A stretch of 64,000 bases of DNA, from positions 5,786,001 through 5,850,000 of the forward strand of contig NC_087109.1 in assembly GCF_963855985.1 (NCBI RefSeq). The letters run 5' to 3'. The position numbers and the translations under genes are program-made. Below, piece by piece: positions 28,101-39,200 of this stretch. The number at the start of each line of letters is the position of its first letter. Within the stretch, counting starts at the first letter, position 1. The notes below the pieces were generated by a model. The model ran no database searches. It saw only the letters and a program-made list of their open reading frames with translations, and was not told the origin of the DNA. The stretch is from Ostrinia nubilalis (taxonomy: Eukaryota > Arthropoda > Insecta > Lepidoptera > Crambidae).

Positions 28101-29032
28101 TTATTGAAGTTGATTGGTCAGGTCAGGTATAAAGAGTAAACCATCATGTAGGTCAGTGTGATTTTTCATCATTCAACAACAAATTGCTATACAAAAATTA
28201 AAGTAGCAAGAGCATTTATTGCTGGAAATGCCTTGGTACGACAATATCCTTTTCAAATTGAATGCTAACAAGGTATTTAAACAAGAAATGAGCCTATTGC
28301 ACAGCCACATCAAGACACAAAATCCCAATAAAATTATCTCTCCTGGGGCAAATTAAAATCACAATATAGGTTTAGACTATTCTTACTATCAAAATCAGAA
28401 TTTTATGATAGGCAAAATAATCAACATGATGACCTAATAGAAAATGCTTTCTTCTTCTTCTTTTATTTTGGCACTAGCTTTCCGCCCGCGGCTTCGCCCG
28501 CGTGGAATTTTGTCTGTCACAGAAAAACTTTATCGCGCACGTCCCTGTTTCAAAAACCGGGATAAAAACTATCCTATGTTCTTTCCCGGGACTCAAACTA
28601 TCTCTATGCCAAATTTCATCAAAATCGGTTGCGAGGTTTAAGCGGGAAAGCGTAACAGACAGACAGACAGACAGACAGAGTTACTTTCGCATTTATAATA
28701 TTAGTTGGGATTAACTTGTGTTTTGAAGACCATGATTTCGCCAATGTCATGTAAACAGTAGAAAATGCTTTCCAATTTGGAAAAAAGAATTGAAGATAAG
28801 TTTTAATAAGTTGCCAGACTTTAAGTTTCCTTGTTGTCTTGATGTGTAGTGCCACTATTCTCCAATAAGTTCAAATAAGAAAACATACTTGGAGGCGGCG
28901 AGTGCGGAGATGTTCTCTCCGTTTGCGGTGCTTGAGCACTGACTCGGGGACGGCGGGCAGCTTCTTGCTGTCCTCCTTGCCCTTCACGGGCTTCTTCTCT
29001 GCCGCTACCTTCTTCTCTGTAGTCGCAACCAT
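25187..29032 (-). CDS. RpL7: 60S ribosomal protein L7 (uL30)
   Basis: RpL7 is a structural component of the large cytosolic ribosomal subunit. Coding exons in transcript order are 29032-28889, 28053-27934, 27663-27574, 27169-27026, 26572-26423 and 25327-25187; all but the last encode whole codons, giving 262 residues. The basic N-terminus ([17 protein letters not shown]) is followed by the L30-type core ([54 protein letters not shown]) and the conserved end [20 protein letters not shown]. The length is normal for insects. A leader exon (about 29885-29836) is spliced to 29036. The stop codon overlaps an AATAAA (25187-25182). One intron holds a box C/D snoRNA, and three others carry transposon debris. 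Confidence 0.97.
25486..25662 (+). repeat. Dispersed repeat, copy split by a MITE
   Basis: The same repeat as 24733-24812, interrupted between GCTATAGAT and CCTGGCTAC by the short MITE at about 25532-25624. It lies in the last RpL7 intron. Confidence 0.65.
25532..25624. mobile_element. Short copy of the TTTTAACGTCTCCAAT MITE family
   Basis: A near-perfect hairpin (TTTTTAACGTCTCCAATAC and its mirror, then ACGCGCTT and AAGCGCGT). It shares arm sequence with the MITE at 14426-14588. The left tip is shortened. Confidence 0.7.
26000..26400 (+). mobile_element. Interspersed repeat ending GTCGCGGGCGGCCGCTAGTA
   Basis: It contains two internal tandem units (TTCCCACGGGAACGGGA, then GAAAAATCTAAACCGC) and ends in a GC-rich tip. 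A close copy lies at about 48210-48600. It is inserted in the last RpL7 intron, just upstream (plus-strand sense) of coding exon 26423-26572. Confidence 0.7.
26632..26750. mobile_element. MITE with CTGACGCAGAATGTGCA ends
   Basis: CTGACGCAGAATGTGCA at the left is mirrored by TGCACATTCTGCATCAG at the right, with one mismatch. The inner AATGCGCAC and GTGCGTATT also pair. The element is about 120 bp, in an RpL7 intron. Confidence 0.65.
27236..27306 (-). ncRNA. Box C/D snoRNA in an RpL7 intron (28S 2'-O-methylation guide)
   Basis: On the minus strand, box C ATGATGA (27302-27296) is followed by box D' CTGA (27271-27268) and box D CTGA (27243-27240), about 71 nt overall. The guide just upstream of D' is complementary to rRNA-sense TGAACTATGCCT (plus strand 27273-27284). 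From memory, that 12-mer lies in the conserved large-subunit rRNA segment GGTGAACTATGCCTG. The D'+5 rule points to the second A of GAAC. In yeast, snR39 and snR59, hosted by RPL7A and RPL7B introns, guide methylation in this segment (25S A807). The 3' end is about 66 nt from the intron acceptor, a usual spacing. The terminal stem is weak, which is the main caveat. Confidence 0.7.
28472..28711 (-). repeat. Inverted copy of the (GTCT)n repeat
   Basis: Nearly identical to 18768-19018 in reverse orientation, from CTAGCTTTCCGCCCGCGG to TTATAATATTAGTTGGGATT, with fewer tetranucleotide units. It lies in the RpL7 intron between the first two coding exons. Confidence 0.75.
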
Positions 29033-29835
29033 CGTGCTGCAACACAAAATAATTTTATATCAAACGCTGCTGAAAATCAGCAACTTTAGCCTATGTTTAT
29101 GTGCAGACAAAGGTAAAACTCATTATGAAGCTTATCTTAACAGCTAGTCCACTTAATACTATTATTAATACTTTTAAATCATTATGAACATGATGGATAA
29201 ATTTGAAGAATATTGTGCCAATAAAAAAACAATCTGGAATACAAACAAGTTTGAGATTTTCTATTGCTGGCAGTGTTAGAAAATAGTTATAAATACCTAG
29301 GTATTATTTTTAACTAGATCCCTACCTAGTCTAGTTGAGGATAAGGTACAAAATAGGCCTAAATGGTGAGGAATTATGAATGTGTGAGGTTAGCCAGAAG
29401 GAAATTGATGAAACGACTTTTAACTTAATAGATAGTATCCACTTTAAATTTACGTTTCATCTGTATAATAATCTAGAATGACTAGCTCAGGCCAGCAACA
29501 GGCCGTAGAAACACTCATTGTGCATGGCATGAAACATTGGAGGTTAGATTTTGGTAATAACACAAATTAACTTTGTGGACACTAATGAACATAACGAGTG
29601 TAAAAAGTCACAAATTAGAATATATTTGGATCACAGAAGGCAAATTAAAGGATAAATTCTGTAAAATCAAGACATCAACCAAGAGGCGGCATGTCATCCA
29701 ACAATGTACAATCTTTTCACTTTTTCACTGTATTCCACTATTATTTAACGTATACTGACACTGTAAAAGGGCTCCTTGATTTCTTACAAACTAAATTACA
29801 CCAGATTTACCACAAAATACAAAATAATTATCAAC

Positions 29836-29885
29836 CTGCGGGGCAAAACTCCACGCGGCACGTGTGTCAAGTTATCAAAAGAAAG
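29836..29885 (-). promoter_or_regulatory. RpL7 leader exon with TOP/TCT-type start
   Basis: On the minus strand a pyrimidine run CTTTCTTTT begins a leader of about 50 nt ending GCCCCGCAG|GTTGAT. Splicing to TTGCAG|CACGATGG at 29036 places the start codon in the next exon. Ribosomal protein genes commonly start at such a C within a pyrimidine tract. The start site is inferred. Confidence 0.55.
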
Positions 29886-30225
29886 ACAGAAAATTGACTT
29901 CCGCTGACCGCCATATTTCTATTATTTTATTTCTGGCAACACCACAGAACAGTTCAGAAACTTGTAGCCGTATTATTTATTTTCTAAAATTGTTTGTGAA
30001 GATGCACAAAAATATTGCAAAAACTGATGAAAAATATTCAAGGAACGTGTGAAGCTGAGGTCGTGTTCGCAGTGTCAAAGTTTAGAAAACATTATTTTCT
30101 TTTCGATTTTCTTGACACATCTATGACCGGCATCGTATTGACATATTGATCAAACGTTACTACAGTTACTGGATAATTTTTCATAATAAAAATGAACTCG
30201 AATTGTTAAAGAAAAATCTAAGAAA
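29886..30225. promoter_or_regulatory. Shared promoter region of RpL7 and ZMYND10
   Basis: About 340 bp separate the inferred RpL7 start from the ZMYND10 start codon on the opposite strand. No TATA box is evident for either gene, and I found no convincing RFX X-box. Confidence 0.5.
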
Positions 30226-33200
30226 ATGGTTGATAAAGATCCCCAATTAAGAGCGCTAGAAATAGGAGAGGTTGATATGTTTGTGGAAAGCATGGAACCA
30301 GCGCGTATAGAAAGTATTGGGAATCAAGCGTAAGAATTTTAATTGCCTCATGGGCTCATCCACTTCCTATCAGATAATTTTTTATTCCAAATATAACAAA
30401 CCAAACTAAGAAAATAATCTGACTATATTCAAATAGCTATTTGTAGAAAAGTTTTTGAAGGAATTCAAAAGTTAATCTACTCACCACTAGATGGCACTGT
30501 ACTAGGCCAAGGTTCTATCTTCCTCGGAAAGAGGCCCATAATTAATTATATCTTTTAACCCTTATTTTTAAGTTCATAATTTTAAATATTTTTGTAGCTG
30601 GATAGACTGGCACATAAGGCTTCAGAAAATAAACCAACAAACTGTACTAGAGGCGCAGTCAATGCAAGAAGAGTTTACCAAGGAGTTACTTATATCTTGT
30701 GGAAAGGTATTTTATCTATTTTACGTAAAATTTATTTAAAAAATATTATGGTGTTTTTTAAATTGTGGCGTGTTTTTGTAGGTAGATAGACGAATTACAT
30801 AAAATAGTTTATTTAAAATTACAGTTACCTGTACTAGTCCGCGAAGCCATATGCATCCAAGTATGGCGCCTGAAGATATACCCTCAAATTTTGAAACTGG
30901 AGCTGTCTCCACAACATACTTTTGGCATTTACATAGTGGTAAGTCTGTAGCCGTTAGGACAAAAATGTTCTCGAGTGTTGACCACTAGAGATGGGTTTCT
31001 ACCCGGGTAAAAACCCACATGAGGGTAAAAACCCAATAAAAACCCGTTTCATTCCACCCGTGGGTGTTTACACCGGGTGAAAACAAATAATTTTATAATT
31101 ATTTCAATTGGTATCTTTTCTTTATTTTTATTGAATTTTTCTCATTTAAGTTTATTGATTAATAAGTAATAAGTCAAATTTAACACTAATATGCATTAAT
31201 ATCGTGGCCAAATCGTAAATTTGATCACGTTATGATGATGTGACCAATTATTTTATAAAATGGTGTTATTTCAAGAATCGTTGAACCGATTTAGAAGAAA
31301 TTTAGTAGGAACACAATAATTTGTGATCATGGCAAGGACATGGAGGGGGGGGGGGGGATGCCAAAGATGCCAAACTCTCTCTTTGATGACATTACGGTAT
31401 AAAGTTACAAATAACAACACCAACTACCTACAAAGTACTTCTGCTTAAAAACTTAAAATCGAACCGCCCTTCCGCCACTGTAACGCATTGTAACGTTTTT
31501 CAAGACCTCCTCTCCCCCCAGATTGCATTACGTAACACTAGAACGCCCCCTTAGCAACAAATACCACTTCTCACTTTACAAAAACGCTATTTTTGTTTTC
31601 ACCCACCAGAATGGGTGATAATGGGTAAAAACCGGGTTTTTACCCAAATCACCCAGTTTTAACCCAATCGAGTGAAATGGGTTTTTACCCACTACCCATC
31701 TCTATTGACCACGGGCCGGAAGACGTAGAGTGGACAAACCTCCCACTAGTAGACCGACGATATAATAATATGGTGTAAGTACCTGCATGCGGGCAGCGCA
31801 AGACCGGTTGTTGTGGCAATACTTGGGGAGGCCTTTGTCCAGTAATGAACGTCATTTGGCTGAAACGAATGAAGCAATTTAAAAGGTTTACAAAATGTCT
31901 TTTTCAGCTGTATCATGAGGCTGTAGCAGTGGGTCTTCTGGAAACTGTGCTGTTCCATGAAGACGGAGCTCAGTGCGTAAGCGAGGTGATGGTAGACTTG
32001 CTGCACTATGCAATCGAGCAGTTGACTACTCTGCTGGCTCTGATAAAGTAAGTAGACTTAAGTTACTCTCGTCGTCCCACGCTGTCACACACATGTGTGT
32101 GTTTCCCGGTACACAAGCTGAAGTGGCAATGGGCAGGGCACATACTTAGTACGCAGAACTAACGGCCGATGGGGCAGCAAGGTTCTGGAGTGGAGGCCGC
32201 GTACCGGAAAACGCAGAAAATCTTACAAATACAAAATTTACATACACTACTATTTATGACACTAATAGCACCCGCGCTGCTTCAGGTGAATATATCCCCC
32301 CTGATAAATAACCCTAGATGTTCTCAATTCGACTGTATGTTCTTTTTTTATGTAAAAGAATTACGAGTACTTTCTCATTTTCTTCTCTTTCTAGTGACAA
32401 CTACTTGAAGCCACGATCGGCCAATGACATTGAAAATGAGACGCCAGACCAGGAGCTGGAAAGGCAGAAACGTGATCTCCAGTTTAATATTAGCATGAGA
32501 TGTATAACTATTGTACGGTATGTAGTATTCACTTGATTACACCCATCGATTTAGAGTAGACGTGTTTAAGTGATGATGATGAAGATGTGTTTATACTTAG
32601 TCGTTTAATACACCGCGAGTATCCAGCCTCCCGAGCAACCTCACATATTGATACTTTTTTTTCCCAGCTACATAGCAGAGCATATGGAATCTGTGGGGGT
32701 GGGTGCGTCGATGGCGACCGACTTATACAAGACCCACGATGTGCCGTCGCTGCTGGCGCACCTGATATCGCTGCGCCCGTGGACGCGCTCCAACGACAGC
32801 GGCGAGCAGCAGATTTTCATCCGTATTTTTTATATCAGCTAATCTGATAGACATTTGCCCCTTCCAGATCATTGATTTGTTCCATCATCTTTTAATGAGA
32901 ATTTTTTCAAAGCTGTCTAGCGGTTTTTACCTAATGACTGTGGCATTGAAAAATTCTGGATTCTGTGTCGAATATTTTAATAAGTTGCCTACTTAGTTGT
33001 TGTCAGGGGTTTGGAGTAGTCAAGGGGCCACCCCTTTACTAAAGTATTTCGCTCATAGTTGACTGTTTTTTTGTTTTACTTCAATAGTAGATAAATAACT
33101 TGCCGATGACTTTAGTGGGCGACTGGTTAACTACTTTCCTAAAAAGTCATACTAATAAAGGAAGCATCCAAGAAAGACTAGCTCTTTAGCTCAATATTGC

Positions 33201-36200
33201 AAGCTCTGCTGAAAAGATTGAGCACCCATTCATCATTGTTTCTTGCTAGACGGCCGCTGGTCGAAGCCTTCTTCTGAGGACCTGTCGCAAATGCACCGCA
33301 GCGAGGCGCAGCTGTGGCTGTGTCTGCGACAGCTGTTGTTGGAGCCTCGTCTCCCGCACCACTACACCATTGATGACACACGCCGCAGTACCTTCTGTAG
33401 GGTAAGAACGAATTGTTTCATCCACGAAGACGCGCCCCACCAATTTTTGGTCGAGAGAAGCGCGGGGTGGTGGGCAGTTTGATCCGAGCAATCGGAGCGT
33501 CATTATTGTAGTGTGCATGTACAATCATTCACGCACATGGATAATTTAGCGTGTACCGATAACACTCAAACATTAGCGGGAGAATAGTGGGGCGCGACTT
33601 CATAGATGAATCGATCTATACATAATCTGACTTTGTATTTTATTGTACTTAGGTAATATCTAGGTTAACAATAGCACAAAATTGGGACGATAGTGACTGA
33701 ATTTCTTGTGCTGCTTTTTTTTAGCTACGGTCGCTCACGTTTGCAGCAACCAAGTTCTATCAATGTAAGATAACATTAACTTTTGCGTATAGTGCCATCT
33801 AACGGGGAGTGGCAGCTTTGAACTATTTAAATAAACTCATCATGCCTTTTTGGCAATAATTTGCAGTAGGTTACACTACCTGTTTTTTTTCCACGTTCCC
33901 CTTTCTACTAAATAAATAACTGCCATGCAAACTTGGAGTATATTAAAATTTACAACTTGGAGTAGGTATTATATAGCAACAATTTACTATGGTGTCTGCT
34001 AACTGCCCTCTTCTCCGTTTTCAGCTGGAAGCAAAGTTGACGGAAGACATGTTGGACCAGATCCCGCCTCTGATAGACCTGAAGACGTTCCTGTGTCGGC
34101 TGTCAGTCGGCGACTACTCCAGCTTGCACAACCGCACTAATGGCGTGAGAGGAGGCCCAGGCTGCACGCTCATTGCGCTGGTTCCGCAGGTTGGATTGAT
34201 CTCCCTTCAGTATAGCTTCAGTAAAATATGAGATATCCGATAAGAATTTGAACTAACAGCCACCCCTCTCACCGCAACTACTATCGAATTTAGTATAAAA
34301 TTGTGGATTCATGGATTTCATGGATTACTTAGGGCCCCAGTTGTCCTTTCTTTTCAGTTCAATACTGTACGTCTGTACCGCGAAGGAAAGATTTGTTCAA
34401 TTTACAATTTTAAGACTAACTTTGCTTACCGAAAACGAGTTTTAGAGTCGTTTTAAATTGTTTTTGCATTTCTTTACGGAGCACTTCGGCTTAATTTCGA
34501 CCACAGACTACATAATAGTGGGGTGCGAGGGTAGTACAAATTTTCGCAGCGCTGGCAGTTTATCAAGGTTCTAGGATATTCAATATCGTTAATCCAGCCC
34601 CCATTATCTGCATGTTATCTACTATCTGTATGATTGGCCTATCGCTGCTGGGCGGCATCAGCAACGCGATGTGATGTTCCATCACAGATTTCACAGCTAT
34701 GGATAACATTCCTTTACATGCAATTTCGTTATTAATTTTACTTCGCAAATTCAATAAAATTGTACTTAAGTGAGGAAAAATATTTTTATTGCTTATTATA
34801 TCTTTAATTTGACTACATTGGCTTTTGAGATGTTAATATTGATTAATTTTAAGAAAATAAAAACTTATAAGTGAAACAAATAGTAGAGCGACGACGCCAA
34901 AAAAGGAACGTTTGATGCACTGTTGTTATCATTTGACATTTCTTATCATTGGATGACAGCTAAATAAATAGCAGTCGCTCGCTTTTTCAATTTGTTTTGC
35001 TTTTAGGCCAGTAGAATTAAACACAAAAATTGATTAAATCGGAAATAATTCCTACAAAAGATTTTTTTGCTTTAATGGCTTCATTGGTTGCCCATTAAGA
35101 CTCTCCTAAGTTTTCGACTTCGACGGAGTTGTGCTTAAGTGGTGAGGGCCCCCGAAAGCGGCGTTTTTTCGATTTTCCGGTTATACCGCGTAAAGGACTT
35201 ACCCTATCGAAAAGTGGTCTTCATGACGGTTAAAGTGCACTTAATCCTGCATTGAATAAGACCAAATTTATATGTTTTGGACAAACCATTCTCGCGCTAA
35301 AGTTCGGCAAAGTAGAAAATATACGTATAATTAATGACCCTCTCCACGTCCAATGGCTTGTTACCCACATGCTTCCAAGCCTTGTAAAGGGTCGCCTTAA
35401 CCAGTGTAACCCTAACAAGGCTCACGAGTTTGATTCGCTTATCCTTGTTCGTCCCAGCCGTTCCTTAACTGCGGTTGCTGCACCTCTTCCTGACACTCTC
35501 CTGAACGACTCTGTGTTACCTAATGTGGCTGCCTCTCTTCCTTGTACCCTCCTGTACGATTACATTGCTTAGCTATATGCCTGGTCCAAGGTTCGATGCC
35601 ACAAAATCAACTTTGTACGCGTGAAAATAGTTCAAATACTATTTTCCGTGCTTGCAACATTTTTCTTTACTGCTTCGCCTCTATTAGTCGTAGAGTAATT
35701 GTATGTATCCTATAGCCTTCCTCAATGTATGAGCTATTCAACACAAAAATAATGATTTCAATCAAACTAGTAATTCTTAAGATTAGCGCGTTCAAACAAA
35801 CAAACAAAAAACTCTTCAGCGTTTTTATATGAACTTGTTGTTGTTGATTTTTGGCGTCGAACCTTAGACCAGGCATACGGCTAGGCAACGTAGTCATGCA
35901 GAAGGATACAAGGAAGAGGGGCAGCCACAGTAGGTAACACAGAGTCGTTCAGGTGAGTGCCAGGAAGAGGTGCAGTAACCGCAGTTAAGGAACGGTTGGG
36001 ACGAACAAGGATTGGCGCATCAAGCTCGTAAGCCTTGATAGGGTTACACTGGTTGAGGTGGCCCTTTTCAAGACTTGGAAGCTTGTGGGTAACAAACCAT
36101 TGGACGTGGGGAGGGTCATTAATTATACGTATATTTTCTACTTTGCCGAACTTTAGCGCGAGAACGGTTTGTCCAAAACATATGAATTTGGTCTTATTCA

Positions 36201-39200
36201 ATGCAGGATTAAGTGCCCTTCAACCGTCATGAAGACCACTTTTTGATAGGGTAAGTCCTTTACGCGGTATAACCGGAAAACCGAAAAAATGCCTCTTTCG
36301 GGGGCCCCCACCACTTAAGCACAACTCCGTCGAAGTCGAAAACTTAGGAGAGTCTTAATGGGCAACCAATGAAGCCATTAAAACAATAAAATCTTTTGTA
36401 GGAATTATTTCCGATTTAAAAGCTAATTCTACTGGACTATTTGAAATTAAATAAAACTTTGATTTGGTGTTGCGTATTTTACAAATTTTCTACAATCATT
36501 GATAATTTAAGAGGTTTTTGTAAGAAACATGAAACGAGAGCGGAATACGAACTTTTCTCGTGAGGAGACCGAAAACCTTATCTCTCTCATAGAAACTTAT
36601 AAAAATATTATAGAAAATAAGAAAAGTGATGCTGCGACCTGGCAAGAAAAAGAAAAAGCGTGGAAAGCCATTGAGTTTGAGTACAACAGTTGCGGTGTCG
36701 GCGTCTACAGAGATGCGAGGCATCTTAAATTAAAATATGAAGCTATCAAAAGAGACACCAGAAAGAAAGCGAACCACATTGCACAGCAAAATGAGAATGG
36801 TAGTTCTATAAATAATGTACCCCCTTTAACACCAGCCGAGCAAAAAGTAAAACGTATGCTTTCTTTGTCCATTGAAGACAGTGAAAGTTGTAGTAATTCA
36901 GATCAAAATATGGGTAAGTAAATAGTTATGTGTTAATAATAAACAACTTTTATTACAAAATTACAGCATTATATTTATTATTTAACAATTTATTTTAGTT
37001 TCAGAAAAACCCCAAGAAAACAGGCCTTTTGATAAATTAGTGGAAGCAAAACTAGAAGTAGTAGAGTTGCGGAAAAAAATAATTGAGGAGGAACTACAAG
37101 AAAAGTTATTAAAAAAACAAATGCTGAAAGATGAAATGAGTTATAAAAAAGAGCTGTTTGAATTGGAAAAAGAAGAAAGGCTTTTAAAAATTGCAATTTT
37201 AAAAAGTGAGCTGCAAAGTAAAAATAAGTTATAACTAAATAGGTACATAAAGTTATTATAAATAAATGTTTATTATTTAAAAACATATTTTTTATTACAT
37301 TCTGTTCTATTTTAATGTAAAAAAAATCATTTTCATTTTGTAACTCTTACAAACTCACTCTGTTCTACAGAAATAAAGCAGATCATTTATTTTATAATTT
37401 ACATTTTTTCTATAATTTTAAGAGTGCCTAAGCATTCCGATAAAAAAATAAAATTACAAGTAGACGTAATCAATGACTATAAATCATAACTGCAGCTTTT
37501 TAGAAATAACTTCTGAAAGAAATTAAATAACAACAGCCACTATTTAAGTTTGGCTGAATAATTATGCTGTATCTCTTACAGTACCAGACACTAATGAGTA
37601 GAATTTGAATGCTAATTGTTAGCGACGCGCCTAAAATTTAAACTCATTCGCGCCTAAAATTTAAATTCATTTGGTTCCGCTACCCGCCGCCCTGCGGCGC
37701 CACGCGCGAGGGGGGGGCGGGCACGGCGGCGGGGAGGGGAAGGAGCGAACCGATTGTGCAAAAATTGTTAGTCCTTGTTTGTCTGTCACTCTCAATGTAC
37801 ATAGTATGTGATTTGTGTGCAATTAAAAACAGTGCAGTTTGAAATAAGCAGTTTTCATTTGTCATCGCGTCCCCTGGCCCCCACACAAGCAACAAAGTGG
37901 TCTTCGAGCCAGGATCATGCTTCACACGCCGCCAACAACTCGGCGTGCGGCTTTGCAACAGCGAAAAACCGGCACCGCCATGTTGGGACGCGACGGCGAG
38001 CACGTGGCCGCCGATTGGGAAAAAGTGCACAGCGTGAAATCTGAACCTGTGCAACAAATTGGCTACGTGAAAAACAAGAAAACTGCTTCCTGTGACACCA
38101 AATCGCGCAGCAAGGATTCACACAAGTCGTCGGCCAAGCGAAAACAACTGATTTTAGAAGCCGCCAAGGAAAAGGCAAAGATAAAAATGGAGCTAATAGA
38201 TAAAGCTCTAGAGGCAAAATTGGCGGCACTCAGCGACGAGGAAGACCTAGAAGTATACAGTCCACACACGTCGCTCATCGATGGAGATGAACTTCCTCGT
38301 CACATAGAACAGTGGGTGGAACATCAGAGCACACATATTGAACCCGAAGAGCAGCATGGCGTCACCACGCGCGAGCGGTGCCCCCCTGGCCCGGCGTCGC
38401 ACGACACGTGCCCGCCGGCGCACGCCGTCGCCGCCGCCACCGCCGCTATCGAGGCGTCGCACGCCGCCGCCGCCGCCGCCGCTGTCCCGGCGCACCCTGC
38501 GCTCGACAGCACCCTCGCGACGCTCAATAGTATGGTTCACCTTTTGGCGAGTGCTCTCCAGCAACTTTCCACCACTGCCAGTGCCAATACTGTGCCCAAT
38601 GCCAGTTTGCTCAGCCGCATCAGTACGCCTAAAGACCTACCTGAATTCTCGGGTGACCTGCTGGAGTGGCTGCAATTCAAGCAGGCCTACGAAGAGTCGT
38701 CAGCTGTTTGTAATTTCACTGAAAAAGAAAATCTGTGGAGGCTACGAAAGTGTTTACGGGGCGCCGCCAAGGAAGCTGTCTCCGCCCTGTTCATCAGCGC
38801 CACAACACCGGATAAAGTGATGGCCACCTTAGAGCTACGGTTTGGAAACCCAGAGGCCATTATTTCTCGCATCCTACAAGACCTAAATAAGCTGCAGCCG
38901 CTACAAATGGATTATCATAAAGACATAGTCGCATTCGCCGTCAAGGTCCAGAGCTTCGTGGAGGCGGTCAGAGCGGTGGGCCGAGAGGAATACCTGCGAG
39001 GCTTCAGTATCGTCAACACAATCCTGAACAAGTTACCTACCGTGCTGATCGCCAAATGGGCAGATTATAGTTACAACATCATCACGGACGGACAGGAACC
39101 GAGATTGGTAATTCTATCTGAGTTCTTACACAAAGAAGCCGTAAAGATATCCGCAACCTGTCAAACGTCAATACGACCTGATCATCAAAAACCTACACGT

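Larger units (their letters stand above)
35003..36440. mobile_element. Foldback element related to the Transib-like one
   Basis: The arms 35006-35580 and 35880-36440 are inverted repeats. Their outer 240 bp match the inner arms of the element at 13189-15989 (for example GTGCTTAAGTGGTG and GGACTTACCCTATCGAAAA). The arms here run about 325 bp further inward than in that element and enclose the CAAA-tailed repeat at about 35615-35850. No CACAGTG terminus is present: this copy stops at GGCCAGTAGAATT on both sides. It is non-autonomous. Confidence 0.7.

Noticed and set aside
28110..28177. Second box C/D snoRNA candidate in RpL7 (ATGATGA, then CTGA twice, with GTTGA/TCAAC flanks).
   Set aside because: The flanking stem is offset from box D and no guide stretch matched rRNA that I could recall.
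29886..30225. RFX X-box for the ciliary gene ZMYND10.
   Set aside because: GTTACTACAGTTACTGG is a direct, not inverted, half-site pair.
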